A stretch of 64,000 bases of DNA from positions 62,001-126,000 of the IMG/VR virus record IMGVR_UViG_3300035698_012088; one strand, given 5' to 3'. The notes under the pieces were generated by a model, which was not told the DNA's origin, ran no database searches, and saw only the letters and a program-made list of their open reading frames with translations. This DNA comes from a virus. Each line of letters begins with the position of its first letter. Within the stretch, counting starts at the first letter, position 1. The position numbers and the translations under genes are program-made. Of the stretch, positions 49,901 through 57,571 are shown piece by piece.

Positions 49901-50606
49901 CCATGGTAAACCTTTTGTTGAGTTAGACAAATGTACATATATCATAGGTATCATAGGACTTAACGATGCACTCAACTATATGTATGGTAAAGAGATGCAC
50001 GATGACCCAGAGATTATGGACAAGGCACTCAAAGTAGTAGCCCATATGTACCATAAGACTCAGAACTACACAAAGAAACATGGACTCAAGTTTACTCTTG
50101 AAGAGACTCCAGCTGAATCCGCTGCAAGAAGATTAGCCAAAACTGATCTTAAGTTCTACCCAGAATCTGCAGGAGTGATCAAAGGTGGAGAGGACACAGA
50201 GTATTATACCAATAGCATCCATCTCAGTGCAGATGCAGATGTATCTCTCATAGAGAGGATTAGAGAACAAGCCAAGTTTCACTCCCTAATTGAATCTGGG
50301 GCCATAACCCATGCTTTTGTGGGCGAGGAAAATCCAGATCCCAAGACAATAGAGACATTAGTAGAGAGGGTGTTCTTAGATACCCAATCTGCACAGATCA
50401 CAATATCCCCTGAGTTTACAATCTGTGACCGCTGTAAAAAGCAAAGTAGAGGACTGGAAGACACATGTGTTCATTGTGGAAGCCCAGAGGTGAAACACTT
50501 AACACGAGTTGTGGGTTATTTCTCTCTGATAGAAAACTGGAATAAGTCTAAGAGAGAAGGAGAACTCAATGCAAGACATACAGGAGAATATAGAGTCGGA
50601 ACCTGA
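46995..50606 (+). CDS. nrdD: Anaerobic (class III) ribonucleotide reductase with intein
   Basis: 1203 residues: an N-terminal ATP-cone (FQKFQKRDGKIVNFDEAKIE), the ten-stranded barrel with NLNTESAPAKSASVLTGHLN, and a C-terminal zinc site (CDRCKKQ, CVHCGSP) followed by TRVVGYFSLIENWN, the glycyl-radical loop (Gly near residue 1174). It reduces ribonucleoside triphosphates without oxygen and needs an activase (NrdG), which is not seen in the window. Residues 533-879 are an intein inserted in the SAC|CRLRTT segment; the spliced enzyme would be 856 residues. AGGAG precedes the ATG. Confidence 0.92.
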   Translation: MIEEMTFQKFQKRDGKIVNFDEAKIEAAVHKAYIAARGSNHSLVPSIVSEKVAEKVYGEDEAIWHINQVHDLVAMYLKEVGCDDVGVAYTEYRLKRDKARKEIKVKNTTKSKKSITDASLLLVEASDCYTTTWDRNEIEKTLETQTELDSDTREAIAKLVENKVIDSGLKTITTAFVRELINTVLHEGNYGCEVQDLTVYRISRDFVDNLMYDKVDENSNISNNNPEAVSMAISEVVLKEWALDTVFSDELKRAHLTGAIHLHDLGYPHRVYCSSHSIEYLKKYGLVGHDNLNTESAPAKSASVLTGHLNTYLASMQANYAGALGLGYVNIFYAPYLVGKTDKEMKQVAQELIFNGSQNAFSRGGQTLFLDFNIHSGVPSYLRDVPVIGPGGKYKATMNGHDALLEDRYEKEEDPNGNKLMSLWHGDLCVYKEVYTKHGYKVEYPYTDIKLMTYKDYEVESRRFCSALLKVWEEGDKNGNIFPFPKCDFHVDADTFLKEENHKLFSKACELSSVNGSTYFVFDRDAVTLSACCFSGDQDILIKGSAKVTKTKFKDFKDLDYEAYKRNLTIFHNGAWCKGKYIETDSTDVDFYKIKTTNNKEMVVTADHIFPTWGGDTVACQLDVEDYLQFNTLELDKLATQDLGLTFEQGFLIGLYLGDGSLDKSGRKHDVCFSLNERDYNIALPYLTKALEDWNISANICLNTPYNNVHPVRISSAELIDFIRVWIAGNHCYEKELDLNALVQSTEFREGIVHGYYTSDGGNSNRIYSTSKKLIDQMECVFTSLGMQTTIDVSDRTDEPVIIRGEQFKRNHPLYCIRWFNLKNRRAYPEHYKVHNNSVYFKIESIENLGTISDKAYCFEMDNTEEPYFTLPSGVITHNCRLRTTLDDKYALMHPELVSFCGFQNVTVNLPQAAYRAARKGNKSIEGFLEEIDNTMSLCVQAHLQKKDKIAQLLDKPGKPLYQIGKIAAHGKPFVELDKCTYIIGIIGLNDALNYMYGKEMHDDPEIMDKALKVVAHMYHKTQNYTKKHGLKFTLEETPAESAARRLAKTDLKFYPESAGVIKGGEDTEYYTNSIHLSADADVSLIERIREQAKFHSLIESGAITHAFVGEENPDPKTIETLVERVFLDTQSAQITISPEFTICDRCKKQSRGLEDTCVHCGSPEVKHLTRVVGYFSLIENWNKSKREGELNARHTGEYRVGT
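48591..49631 (+). mobile_element. Intein with LAGLIDADG endonuclease in NrdD
   Basis: 347 residues from Cys (CFSGDQDILI, block A) to HN before Cys+1 (GVITHN|CRLR). Block B-like MVVTADHIF follows the N-terminal part, and two LAGLIDADG motifs are present: FLIGLYLGDGSLD and IVHGYYTSDGG, each with its acidic residue. All splice-junction residues are intact, so it should be active for splicing and probably for homing. Confidence 0.92.
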
Positions 50607-50784
50607 ATGGGATGTTCCCCCAAAGGAATTTCAGGAAGTGATATTAACAATTTTAAAACAGGGACATAAGAATAGAGATCAGGGGTTTAGAGACGAGTTC
50701 CCTGAGGAAGTTAAAGAAGGTTTACGTAGAATGGAGGACCCAGATGATGATTGGGTTCCCCCAGGGTGGGAGAAAGATGTATAA
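50569..50784 (+). CDS. Small acidic protein overlapping nrdD end
   Basis: 71 residues, starting inside nrdD (AAGGAG upstream) and overlapping the next start by 8 bases (ATGTATAA). Rich in D, E and P (RRMEDPDDDWVPPGWEKD). No family recognised. The nested arrangement suggests coupled translation with nrdD. Confidence 0.55.
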   Translation: MQDIQENIESEPEWDVPPKEFQEVILTILKQGHKNRDQGFRDEFPEEVKEGLRRMEDPDDDWVPPGWEKDV

Positions 50785-51157
50785 CATAGTAATATTTGGT
50801 AAGAAGGGTTGCGCTAAATGTAAAATCCTGAAGAAGAGAATAGCTAAAGTCTTAGAAGATGAAAAATACAGTGCATACCTGTGCACTGAAAAAGATATAA
50901 CACTAGATAATGACTTAGTAGACTTATGTAATGCTGAGTGTATTAACCCCCAACAGATACCTGCATTTTATGTAGAGACAGAGGGGAAACCTATTGTTAG
51001 GACAAGCCACTTTTCACAGATAGAATTATCTTGTTTATATGGAGTGTATACTAATTACAGTACTACAGGTACAATATTAGAGGAAGACATAAGAAATATA
51101 CTTGATCAAGTTCTAGCCCTAAAACTAGGAAATGAAAAAATGAAGAAAGATCCCTAA
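50777..51157 (+). CDS. Thioredoxin/glutaredoxin-like protein
   Basis: 126 residues from ATG 50777 (GGGAG upstream). YNIVIFGKKGCAKCKILKKR is a thioredoxin-fold start with a CxxC active site (CAKC). PQQIPAFYVETEGKPIV holds the conserved cis-proline. It probably supplies electrons to a reductase. Its place directly after nrdD suits a redox partner, though class III enzymes commonly use formate. Confidence 0.75.
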   Translation: MYNIVIFGKKGCAKCKILKKRIAKVLEDEKYSAYLCTEKDITLDNDLVDLCNAECINPQQIPAFYVETEGKPIVRTSHFSQIELSCLYGVYTNYSTTGTILEEDIRNILDQVLALKLGNEKMKKDP

Positions 51158-51178
51158 CACAAACTATCAGGAAATAGA

Positions 51179-51907
51179 ATGACATTCAACACTTATTTGC
51201 AAAAAGTAACAGGGTTAACCAAAGAGGAAATCCCTAAGAGATTAAATGGAAAATACTTAACCAATAAGAATACCTTTAAGGAAGGACTGGACACAACTCT
51301 CTTGGCTTATGGTATATATGGAGAAGAGGGACTACTAGGGATATACAAAGGACCTCGATCTCTGCAATGTTGGTTGGTGACACTTCCACACAACGTAGAG
51401 CTGAGAGCAACCTTGGGCCTAATTGAAGCTCCCAGTGAAAAGCATGAAATAAATGTAGAGAAGTTTAACGCAGATAAAGTACTTGCTACTCTCCTTACAA
51501 AAAAGGACATGTTTAGTAAGGTATATTTAACTGAAAAGAACTTAGACATCCTAGAAGCAGCAATAGTTAAATATACAGTGGATGTTTTAGCAGAGTTTAC
51601 TATAACAAGCGACGCGACCAACTGGAAACCCACTAAGCTGTATGCCTTAGGAAAGAAACCTGGCCACAGTACATTAGGACTATACGAGAAGACCACTGTT
51701 TATGAAAGAGATAGGTATACTTCGGTGTATAAACCTAGTCAGAAAAACTTACTCTTAGCTTTTATTCACAATGTACATACATATAATTATTATGGTAGAG
51801 ATCAAACCTACAAAATGCATAAACAGAGTATAGAGCTTAAAACCGACAAAACCCTAAAAGAACTCAAAGAACAGGTCAGCGTAGAGCTGGCCATAATGGA
51901 GCTGTAA
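51179..51907 (+). CDS. Tail-family candidate (LAIMEL), unknown
   Basis: 242 residues after AGGAAA. Beta-rich body (LLGIYKGPRSLQCWLVTLPH; TLGLYEKTTVYERDRYTSVY) and a final helix LKELKEQVSVELAIMEL. The ending resembles VVEEL/IVCEEL tails, but less closely than the core members. It sits just before the MoxR-type ATPase gene. Confidence 0.6.
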   Translation: MTFNTYLQKVTGLTKEEIPKRLNGKYLTNKNTFKEGLDTTLLAYGIYGEEGLLGIYKGPRSLQCWLVTLPHNVELRATLGLIEAPSEKHEINVEKFNADKVLATLLTKKDMFSKVYLTEKNLDILEAAIVKYTVDVLAEFTITSDATNWKPTKLYALGKKPGHSTLGLYEKTTVYERDRYTSVYKPSQKNLLLAFIHNVHTYNYYGRDQTYKMHKQSIELKTDKTLKELKEQVSVELAIMEL

Positions 51908-51915
51908 AGAAAACA

Positions 51916-53088
51916 ATGGACGTTAATCACAACACCCTAGCAAAGCTTATTCACAAGTCATATTACACCACAATCCCTCTCTTTGTTAAAGGGACTACTG
52001 GTATCGGAAAATCCCATACTATCAGAGAACAGGCAAAGATCATTGCTGCAAAGGAAGATCGGGAACTGGTAGACTGGAATTACCTTAGCAAAGAAGAGCA
52101 TATCGCTTTGGCCACTGAGCCTGATAAGCTGAAGAAGCTTTTTATCCTTGCTGATGTAAGAATCAGTCAGATGGATCCCGGTGATCTCCGTGGTCTGCCA
52201 TTCATGGTAACACATGACATGGACGTAGCCAACAACTCAAAAATCTCTGACAAGAGGTTTGCCCGGTATGTAGAGTGGAGTCCTATGGCTTTGTTCCAGT
52301 GCATGTCACAGCATGAGTGCAAAGGTCTTCTCTTCTTTGATGAGATGAACTTGGCCTCCCCCGCTGTACAGGCTGCTGCATATCAGATCATCTTGGATAG
52401 GTGCATTGGTGAGATTTCCCTCTCCCCTGGTGTTTCCGTCCTTGCTGCAGGTAATAGGGTTGAAGATAGAGCTAATGTATTCGAGATGGCAGCGCCCCTC
52501 AAGAATAGGTTCTCCCATATTAACTTAACACCCCCCACCATCAAAGAGTGGACTGATTTTGCCATTAAGGCAGATGTGGACTCTAGGATCATTACGTTCC
52601 TGCAGTTCAAGCCCAGCCTCTTGATGGCAGATCTGAGTAAGTTGGCTAAGTCCAAGACTGATGCCTTCCCTACTCCCAGATCTTGGGTATACTGCTCAAA
52701 ACTTATCAGGGACGAGAAGGGCATGGACTTTGTCCACACTCTTGCAGCCACGGCCATTGGAGATGGACCTGCCCTAGAATTTAAAGCATATGTCAAGCTG
52801 AATGATACCTTGGACATTAACGATCTCCTGAATCATCCAGAGAAGGTGAAGAAGATCGGGGCTTTGGACCTTAAGTGGTCCTTTGTGTCCGCAGTGTCTG
52901 AGATGTACAGAGCTGACAAGAAGCTCCTTACAAAGGTTATTGAAGTGTGTCCTCACATGGACCCAGACTTCAGCGTTAACTTACTTAGAATGATGAAAGC
53001 ACATAACAAGACATCCTTTGTCACAGCCCTGACAAAGTCTCCTGAGTGCATTAAGATCGTAAAGCGGTACGCCAAGTACTTGGTGTAA
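51916..53088 (+). CDS. MoxR-type AAA+ ATPase
   Basis: 390 residues. Walker A KGTTGIGKSHT (about residue 26), a region around MDPGDLRGLPFM typical of MoxR proteins, Walker B GLLFFDEMNLA, sensor 1 VLAAGNR and a NRF arginine finger in PLKNRFSHI. MoxR ATPases act as chaperones, usually with a VWA protein encoded next door, which is the case here (53290). GC content of this gene looks higher than that of its neighbours. Confidence 0.88.
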   Translation: MDVNHNTLAKLIHKSYYTTIPLFVKGTTGIGKSHTIREQAKIIAAKEDRELVDWNYLSKEEHIALATEPDKLKKLFILADVRISQMDPGDLRGLPFMVTHDMDVANNSKISDKRFARYVEWSPMALFQCMSQHECKGLLFFDEMNLASPAVQAAAYQIILDRCIGEISLSPGVSVLAAGNRVEDRANVFEMAAPLKNRFSHINLTPPTIKEWTDFAIKADVDSRIITFLQFKPSLLMADLSKLAKSKTDAFPTPRSWVYCSKLIRDEKGMDFVHTLAATAIGDGPALEFKAYVKLNDTLDINDLLNHPEKVKKIGALDLKWSFVSAVSEMYRADKKLLTKVIEVCPHMDPDFSVNLLRMMKAHNKTSFVTALTKSPECIKIVKRYAKYLV

Positions 53089-53102
53089 TCCTAGTAGTTT
53101 GT

Positions 53103-53133
53103 GGGGAGTGGTGTAAAAACCCTCCCCTTTTTA
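53103..53133 (+). terminator. Rho-independent terminator
   Basis: GGGGAG and CTCCCC pair around a 13-base loop and are followed by TTTTTA. It ends transcription after the MoxR-type gene or reduces the level of its VWA partner. Confidence 0.8.
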
Positions 53134-53148
53134 TTCAAGGAGAGTAGC

Positions 53149-53274
53149 ATGTTAAGATTTTTCATGTGGACAATATTGTGGATTATCTGTTTAGGGTTTC
53201 CCACAATAAAAGTAAGCTATACTGATGGGTTGAATATACATCTTCATGGCTGGCAAGAATTAATTTTTAAGTAG
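53149..53274 (+). CDS. Small membrane or secreted peptide
   Basis: 41 residues after AAGGAG: LRFFMWTILWIICLGFPTIK is a single hydrophobic helix after a basic residue, followed by a short polar tail. It could be a membrane-anchored peptide or signal-bearing product. It is placed between the MoxR and VWA genes and may be a membrane link of that system; this is inference. Confidence 0.5.
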   Translation: MLRFFMWTILWIICLGFPTIKVSYTDGLNIHLHGWQELIFK

Positions 53275-53289
53275 TAGGAAGGAAAAACA

Positions 53290-54534
53290 GTGGAAAGTAA
53301 ATTGTCCCCAATTGATAAGATTATGAGGGCTAAGATTAAGCTTCAAGATGAGAAGCCGTTCTTCAGCTTTCTGATTATGCATCTCAATATTAAGAGAGAT
53401 GATGTGAAGGTACCCACAATGGGAGTGGATGCCAGAGGAAACCTATTTTATAATGAGTCTTTTATCGAGACCCTCTCAGAATCCCAACTCAAAGCAGTCT
53501 TGTGTCACGAAGTAGGTCACATTGTCTTTGAGCACTTAATGAGATATCAGGGCTTTGATCCTAAGGTTAAGAACATAGCAGATGACATAAAAGTTAATGA
53601 TGTACTGGTAGATGATGGAATCACTGATCTCCCCCAAGGAGGTCTGATCCCCAATAGACACCAGATCAATATTGGCGGGGTTAGTGTGGACAATATCCAT
53701 GAAAAGACCTCAGAAGAGATCTATACAGAAATCTTTAAGATCAATAAGTCAAAGCTTCCAAAGGGCTTTGATATCCATTTTCCAGGCACTGGGGATGAAG
53801 ACGGAGAAGGAGATGGAGAAGGAGAGGGTGATGGAGAAGGCAATGACGGCCATACCCCAGGCATGAAGGGTCTCTCTGAACAAGAGGTCAAGAATAAATG
53901 GAAAGAAGTTATCACCCAAGCCGCGACAATTGCTAGACAGAGAGGTACTCTCCCTGCTGGTATTGCCATTGCTATGGATGACTTACTTGAACCTAAGATG
54001 GACTGGAAGTCGATGTTGTACAATTTCATCACCCAGGATATCATCTATGACTTCAATTATATGAGACCACATAAGAAATCTCACTCCACGGGTTTCTACT
54101 TCCCTCAAATTTACAAAGAGAATATTGATCTAGTAGTACACTGGGATACTTCAGGCTCCATGCAGGGAGATACTCAGGAATGCCTAGATCAAATGTATGG
54201 GCTACTTAATGCCTTTAACAATATCAGAATTGACTGGGTCATCTGCGATGCAGCTATCCAGGGACATTTTGAACTGAATAGAGAAGATAGACTTGATCTC
54301 ACAAGCTTTGATATCAGAGGTTGGGGTGGAACATCCCATATCCCTGTGGTGGACTGGATCAATGAAAATAGACCAAGCTGTAGACTTTTCATCTCCATGA
54401 CAGATGGGTATTCCGATATCCAAAATTGTTATGATGAGCTACCTCCTTGTCACAAGATTATCTTGCTGCCTAAGGACTATGCTGGGATGAGAGAGCAACT
54501 AGAGGACTATGGTACCTGCATAGTTATGGAATAA
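53290..54534 (+). CDS. Metalloprotease-like/VWA protein (MoxR partner, DUF2201-like)
   Basis: 414 residues from GTG 53290. The N-terminal part has KAVLCHEVGHIVFEHLMR, an HExxH zinc-protease motif, with further histidine/acidic residues after it. A D/G/E-rich low-complexity linker (about residues 170-190) precedes a C-terminal VWA domain with a MIDAS site: VVHWDTSGSMQGD (DxSxS-like) and later WGGTSH and MTDGYSD. This matches DUF2201 proteins that pair with MoxR ATPases. Confidence 0.85.
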   Translation: MESKLSPIDKIMRAKIKLQDEKPFFSFLIMHLNIKRDDVKVPTMGVDARGNLFYNESFIETLSESQLKAVLCHEVGHIVFEHLMRYQGFDPKVKNIADDIKVNDVLVDDGITDLPQGGLIPNRHQINIGGVSVDNIHEKTSEEIYTEIFKINKSKLPKGFDIHFPGTGDEDGEGDGEGEGDGEGNDGHTPGMKGLSEQEVKNKWKEVITQAATIARQRGTLPAGIAIAMDDLLEPKMDWKSMLYNFITQDIIYDFNYMRPHKKSHSTGFYFPQIYKENIDLVVHWDTSGSMQGDTQECLDQMYGLLNAFNNIRIDWVICDAAIQGHFELNREDRLDLTSFDIRGWGGTSHIPVVDWINENRPSCRLFISMTDGYSDIQNCYDELPPCHKIILLPKDYAGMREQLEDYGTCIVME

Positions 54535-54561
54535 TGAAAAAGATATTAGAGATACATACAA

Positions 54562-54606
54562 GGGCTCCTCCTTCCTACCATTATGGAGGGAGGAGTTCCT
54601 TTTCTG
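54562..54606 (+). terminator. Rho-independent terminator after the VWA gene
   Basis: CTCCTCCTTCC and GGAGGGAGGAG form an 11-bp stem with one G-U pair around a 9-base loop, followed by TTCCTTTTC. An 88-codon frame covering this hairpin (54534-54800) is therefore rejected as a gene. Confidence 0.8.
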
Positions 54607-54664
54607 ATAGTTCAACCTCCACTACCCCAGTATTCAATTCACTAAGGAATAGAAAGCCAGGACT

Positions 54665-55093
54665 ATGCGTGAAATCTGCACAGAATGCGGTGAAATTAAA
54701 GAAGTTGAGGAAGTACTCTTCCAAAGCTACTTTGCTCCCCCAGAACACCCAAAAGGCACAAAAATGTCAGACATCACTGACCAAGAAGCCTTTGAATTAG
54801 TAAGAGGAGAGGGAGCAGTATCTAGACTTTTATGCGAAGCATGTAAAACCTTACTCATAGATGTTTTTGAATTCCCTCTATATGAAGAGGTGCTAATGGA
54901 AGAAGTCACAGAGGAACATACCCCAACACCATTTACTGGAGAGCAGATGGAAGAAGCTAAGGCACAGCTGAAAACTATCTTCGGAGAAGGTGATGAATTA
55001 GACAAAGCTATGGAAGCATTAGAGAAACAACAGAAGGACCTCTTAGAGGCTAATGAAAAAGCTGAAGAAACAACAGTGGAGGAAGACACATGA
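54665..55093 (+). CDS. Zinc-binding acidic protein
   Basis: 142 residues: REICTECGEIKEVEEVLFQS, then LLCEACKTLLIDVFEF give two CxxC pairs (one zinc site). The C-terminal 60 residues are an acidic helix (EQMEEAKAQLKTIFGEGDEL). A weak AGGA precedes the ATG. Start of a new transcript after the terminator at 54562; it overlaps the next gene by 4 bases. Confidence 0.6.
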   Translation: MREICTECGEIKEVEEVLFQSYFAPPEHPKGTKMSDITDQEAFELVRGEGAVSRLLCEACKTLLIDVFEFPLYEEVLMEEVTEEHTPTPFTGEQMEEAKAQLKTIFGEGDELDKAMEALEKQQKDLLEANEKAEETTVEEDT

Positions 55094-55413
55094 CAGATAT
55101 CGTAGCCCAATATTCCATTACAGATACAACTAGGAACCAAAAGGTTGTCTTCACATTAAAAGATGTGACAGAAGACACAACCCTAACAATGCATATAGAT
55201 ATCACCAAAGCGTCAACCGGTGTCTCTATAATGGATAGAACGTGTAAGAACTGGCCGCTCAAGAAAGCGCTTAAAACAATAGATACCTTAAGGGGCGTAA
55301 ATAAAAAGATGTACTCCCCTCAGCTAAATATGAGAGGCCAGGTAGAAGTTCTTAAGGATATATCTGAAGAAGATAGAGTAGAGATGGTAGCAATGATAGC
55401 GAGCAAGGAGTAA
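55090..55413 (+). CDS. Tail-family candidate, tandem pair member 1
   Basis: 107 residues: IVAQYSITDTTRNQKVVFTL, then KMYSPQLNMRGQVEVLKDIS and the ending VEMVAMIASKE. It aligns along its length with the next gene (TAKYSISDKNKNKKAVFTFS; VYSPQLHLRGESEIIKDLS), so the two are tandem paralogues. Its ending is the least similar to the EEL consensus and may have lost it. Confidence 0.65.
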   Translation: MTDIVAQYSITDTTRNQKVVFTLKDVTEDTTLTMHIDITKASTGVSIMDRTCKNWPLKKALKTIDTLRGVNKKMYSPQLNMRGQVEVLKDISEEDRVEMVAMIASKE

Positions 55414-55415
55414 CA

Positions 55416-55745
55416 ATGGGCAAAAAGAACGTGACAGCAAAGTATTCTATATCAGATAAGAATAAGAATAAGAAAGCGGTATTTACTTTCTCATATGTTC
55501 CCGGGGAAACTAAGGTTTCTGTAGGGATTGAGATCTCCAGCCTGGACGATGATAAGACCCTGCTGGACAGAGAAGTATCTGGATATCCTATCTCCAGAGT
55601 ACTTAAACTGGTAGATAAGTTCAATAATTCAGAAGTAGTGTATTCTCCTCAGCTCCACCTTAGAGGCGAATCAGAAATTATTAAAGACCTTAGTCAAGCA
55701 GACAAAGACCTAATGGCAGCCAGTGTGGTATGTGAGGAGCTATAA
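55416..55745 (+). CDS. Tail-family protein (VVCEEL), tandem pair member 2
   Basis: 109 residues after AAGGAG. Beta-rich body as in member 1, then IIKDLSQADKDLMAASVVCE and EL at the end. VCEEL is shared with the otherwise dissimilar 103-residue protein at 19416, 36 kb away. Its final bases overlap the next ATG. Confidence 0.7.
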   Translation: MGKKNVTAKYSISDKNKNKKAVFTFSYVPGETKVSVGIEISSLDDDKTLLDREVSGYPISRVLKLVDKFNNSEVVYSPQLHLRGESEIIKDLSQADKDLMAASVVCEEL

Positions 55746-56518
55746 TGTGTTTTGGACGAGGCATCTTGGGAACAGTGTTCTCTAAGTTTGGAACAGGTAC
55801 AGGTGATGTAAAAGCCACCTTGCCTGACCCTGAGTTCTTTTCCCATTCTGAGTACTATATGGATAACCTAGAAGCCGTAGAGAGCACTAAAAATACTATA
55901 AAGAATACACAGAGATATACAGGAATATTCAATGATATGGTCCTGGGCATGGGCATATTCACAACAAAGAAGACTGTGGATAGTGTAGGTGTAACATCTG
56001 CTAAGTATATGCATCACCAGCGCACATTTGACACCGGCTTCAACCAAGGTACCTTCTCAAGTGCCCCAGACCATGAGAAGTTAGTTAGAGCAATGGCCCA
56101 TAAGCCTGACTCTAAAGGCGCCCAGATGGAGTACTATAAGGTTAAGAAGAAATCTAAACCTTTAGGACATGTGCATTTAGAATGTAAGACATGGGTCTAC
56201 CAGGATAGTGACTTTAAGGAACACACCCTTAAGCTTAACCTGGTGAAGTCCAAGAATAGCCCTGATCTTGAAGAGGGTACACGAGATGCATTACTCATGC
56301 TTCTACAGTACTCTTCTGAAGACACAAAACATTATGGGATATTTAGAGACCCTTTGGGCTATTACTTTAGAGGCCTCTATTACTTACTTTACTCCCAGGC
56401 AATGCACTCTATGGCGTATATGAATAGCCTAAGAGTGTTCCCTACTAAGCTAGACTTGAGCTTACCTAATAAGTCTAATGACTACCTAACAGTATTACAA
56501 AGCGTAGAACAGCTATAG
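55745..56518 (+). CDS. Tail-family protein (SVEQL), unknown
   Basis: 257 residues; GAGGAG upstream. The body contains SAKYMHHQRTFDTGFNQGTF and KPLGHVHLECKTWVYQDSDF, with no known motif. It ends NDYLTVLQSVEQL. It lies between two other tail-family genes in one operon (55090-57571). Confidence 0.6.
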   Translation: MCFGRGILGTVFSKFGTGTGDVKATLPDPEFFSHSEYYMDNLEAVESTKNTIKNTQRYTGIFNDMVLGMGIFTTKKTVDSVGVTSAKYMHHQRTFDTGFNQGTFSSAPDHEKLVRAMAHKPDSKGAQMEYYKVKKKSKPLGHVHLECKTWVYQDSDFKEHTLKLNLVKSKNSPDLEEGTRDALLMLLQYSSEDTKHYGIFRDPLGYYFRGLYYLLYSQAMHSMAYMNSLRVFPTKLDLSLPNKSNDYLTVLQSVEQL

Positions 56519-56530
56519 AAAGAGAGGATT

Positions 56531-57571
56531 ATGTATTTTTCTGAACGCGGCCTAGAAGCCGTAGCATGTGATGATAACAGTTTCTTATATCTTGTAAAAG
56601 ATTTATTCTTGGATGAGGAGGACGCTATAGAAGAAAGACACTCTGTATCTGGCTCCGGTGAGACCAAGGGTACAAACTATACAGGATATATATCTAACAT
56701 ATATAAAAGGGATATGGAGACTGTATGTAATAGTAAACTGATAGCCTATGCAGTATTCTTCAATAAAACCTTAACTGGAATGAAGTTTGGATTATCTGAA
56801 GAGAAGTGTCTTTTCTTAACTACTGAGGGAGAGGGTGGAAAAGAGGAGACCCTAGGCATCTCCTCCGTAGTTTGTGAGCATAAGGAAACATATGAATCTC
56901 CCTCAATATATGCAGTAGTCCAAACACCTAAAGGTAAATATAAGGGGATCATGGTACATAAATCCCAGACCCCTAAAGATAAAACATCTGCGCAGTTGTA
57001 TGCGGTTTTGAAGGGAGATTATGGTATAACTAGTAATCAGGGCTTCAATATCTCAGATAATACCAAATCCAATAAGGTAATTATGTTTAGAGAGACAAAG
57101 GATATCTGGACAGCAGTATATCAGATAAAAAGAGCATATGAAACCTCTCCTAAAAATCTCTTAAGTGTAAAATGTAGTAAAGGTCTAGTACCTAGAATAA
57201 GGAGAGCTATGGAAAAGGAAACTCCAGTCAACGGAGATGTCATTTGGACAGGAGTATTTGATATTCCTGAGAAGAAAGATGCACTAACAAGTCACCGATT
57301 TATATTTAGCATTGCAGAAAAAGATAATAACTTTAGCTATTATGAAGTATCCCATAGAACTAAAGGTAAACATAAGAAAATACAGACTAATACCTTTATG
57401 AAGGTATATAAGGGGATGAGAGTTATGGATAAACAAACTGAGAATTTAACAGACTCACCGGAGAACAAAGTACTCCTGGCCTTAGGGGTAAGACTTGTAG
57501 CAGAGTCTAATGACATGCCTGAAAACCTTAAGGATATTCTAAAGACAAAGCTGGTAGTAGAGGAGCTGTAA
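56531..57571 (+). CDS. Tail-family protein (VVEEL), unknown
   Basis: 346 residues after AGAGAGGA. Two similar beta-rich parts may exist: SIYAVVQTPKGKYKGIMVHK and FIFSIAEKDNNFSYYEVSHR with KGKHKKIQTNTF. The end NLKDILKTKLVVEEL matches NLQEILETAMVVEEL of the protein between primase and polymerase (29812). No catalytic motif. Confidence 0.65.
   Translation: MYFSERGLEAVACDDNSFLYLVKDLFLDEEDAIEERHSVSGSGETKGTNYTGYISNIYKRDMETVCNSKLIAYAVFFNKTLTGMKFGLSEEKCLFLTTEGEGGKEETLGISSVVCEHKETYESPSIYAVVQTPKGKYKGIMVHKSQTPKDKTSAQLYAVLKGDYGITSNQGFNISDNTKSNKVIMFRETKDIWTAVYQIKRAYETSPKNLLSVKCSKGLVPRIRRAMEKETPVNGDVIWTGVFDIPEKKDALTSHRFIFSIAEKDNNFSYYEVSHRTKGKHKKIQTNTFMKVYKGMRVMDKQTENLTDSPENKVLLALGVRLVAESNDMPENLKDILKTKLVVEEL

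Noticed and set aside
53797-53860. Tandem DNA repeat from GGAGAAGG-like units as a mobile element
   Set aside because: It simply encodes the acidic D/G/E linker of the VWA protein.
54534-54800. 88-codon frame after the VWA gene
   Set aside because: It contains a strong terminator hairpin and overlaps, in another frame, a protein with a clear zinc motif at 54665.
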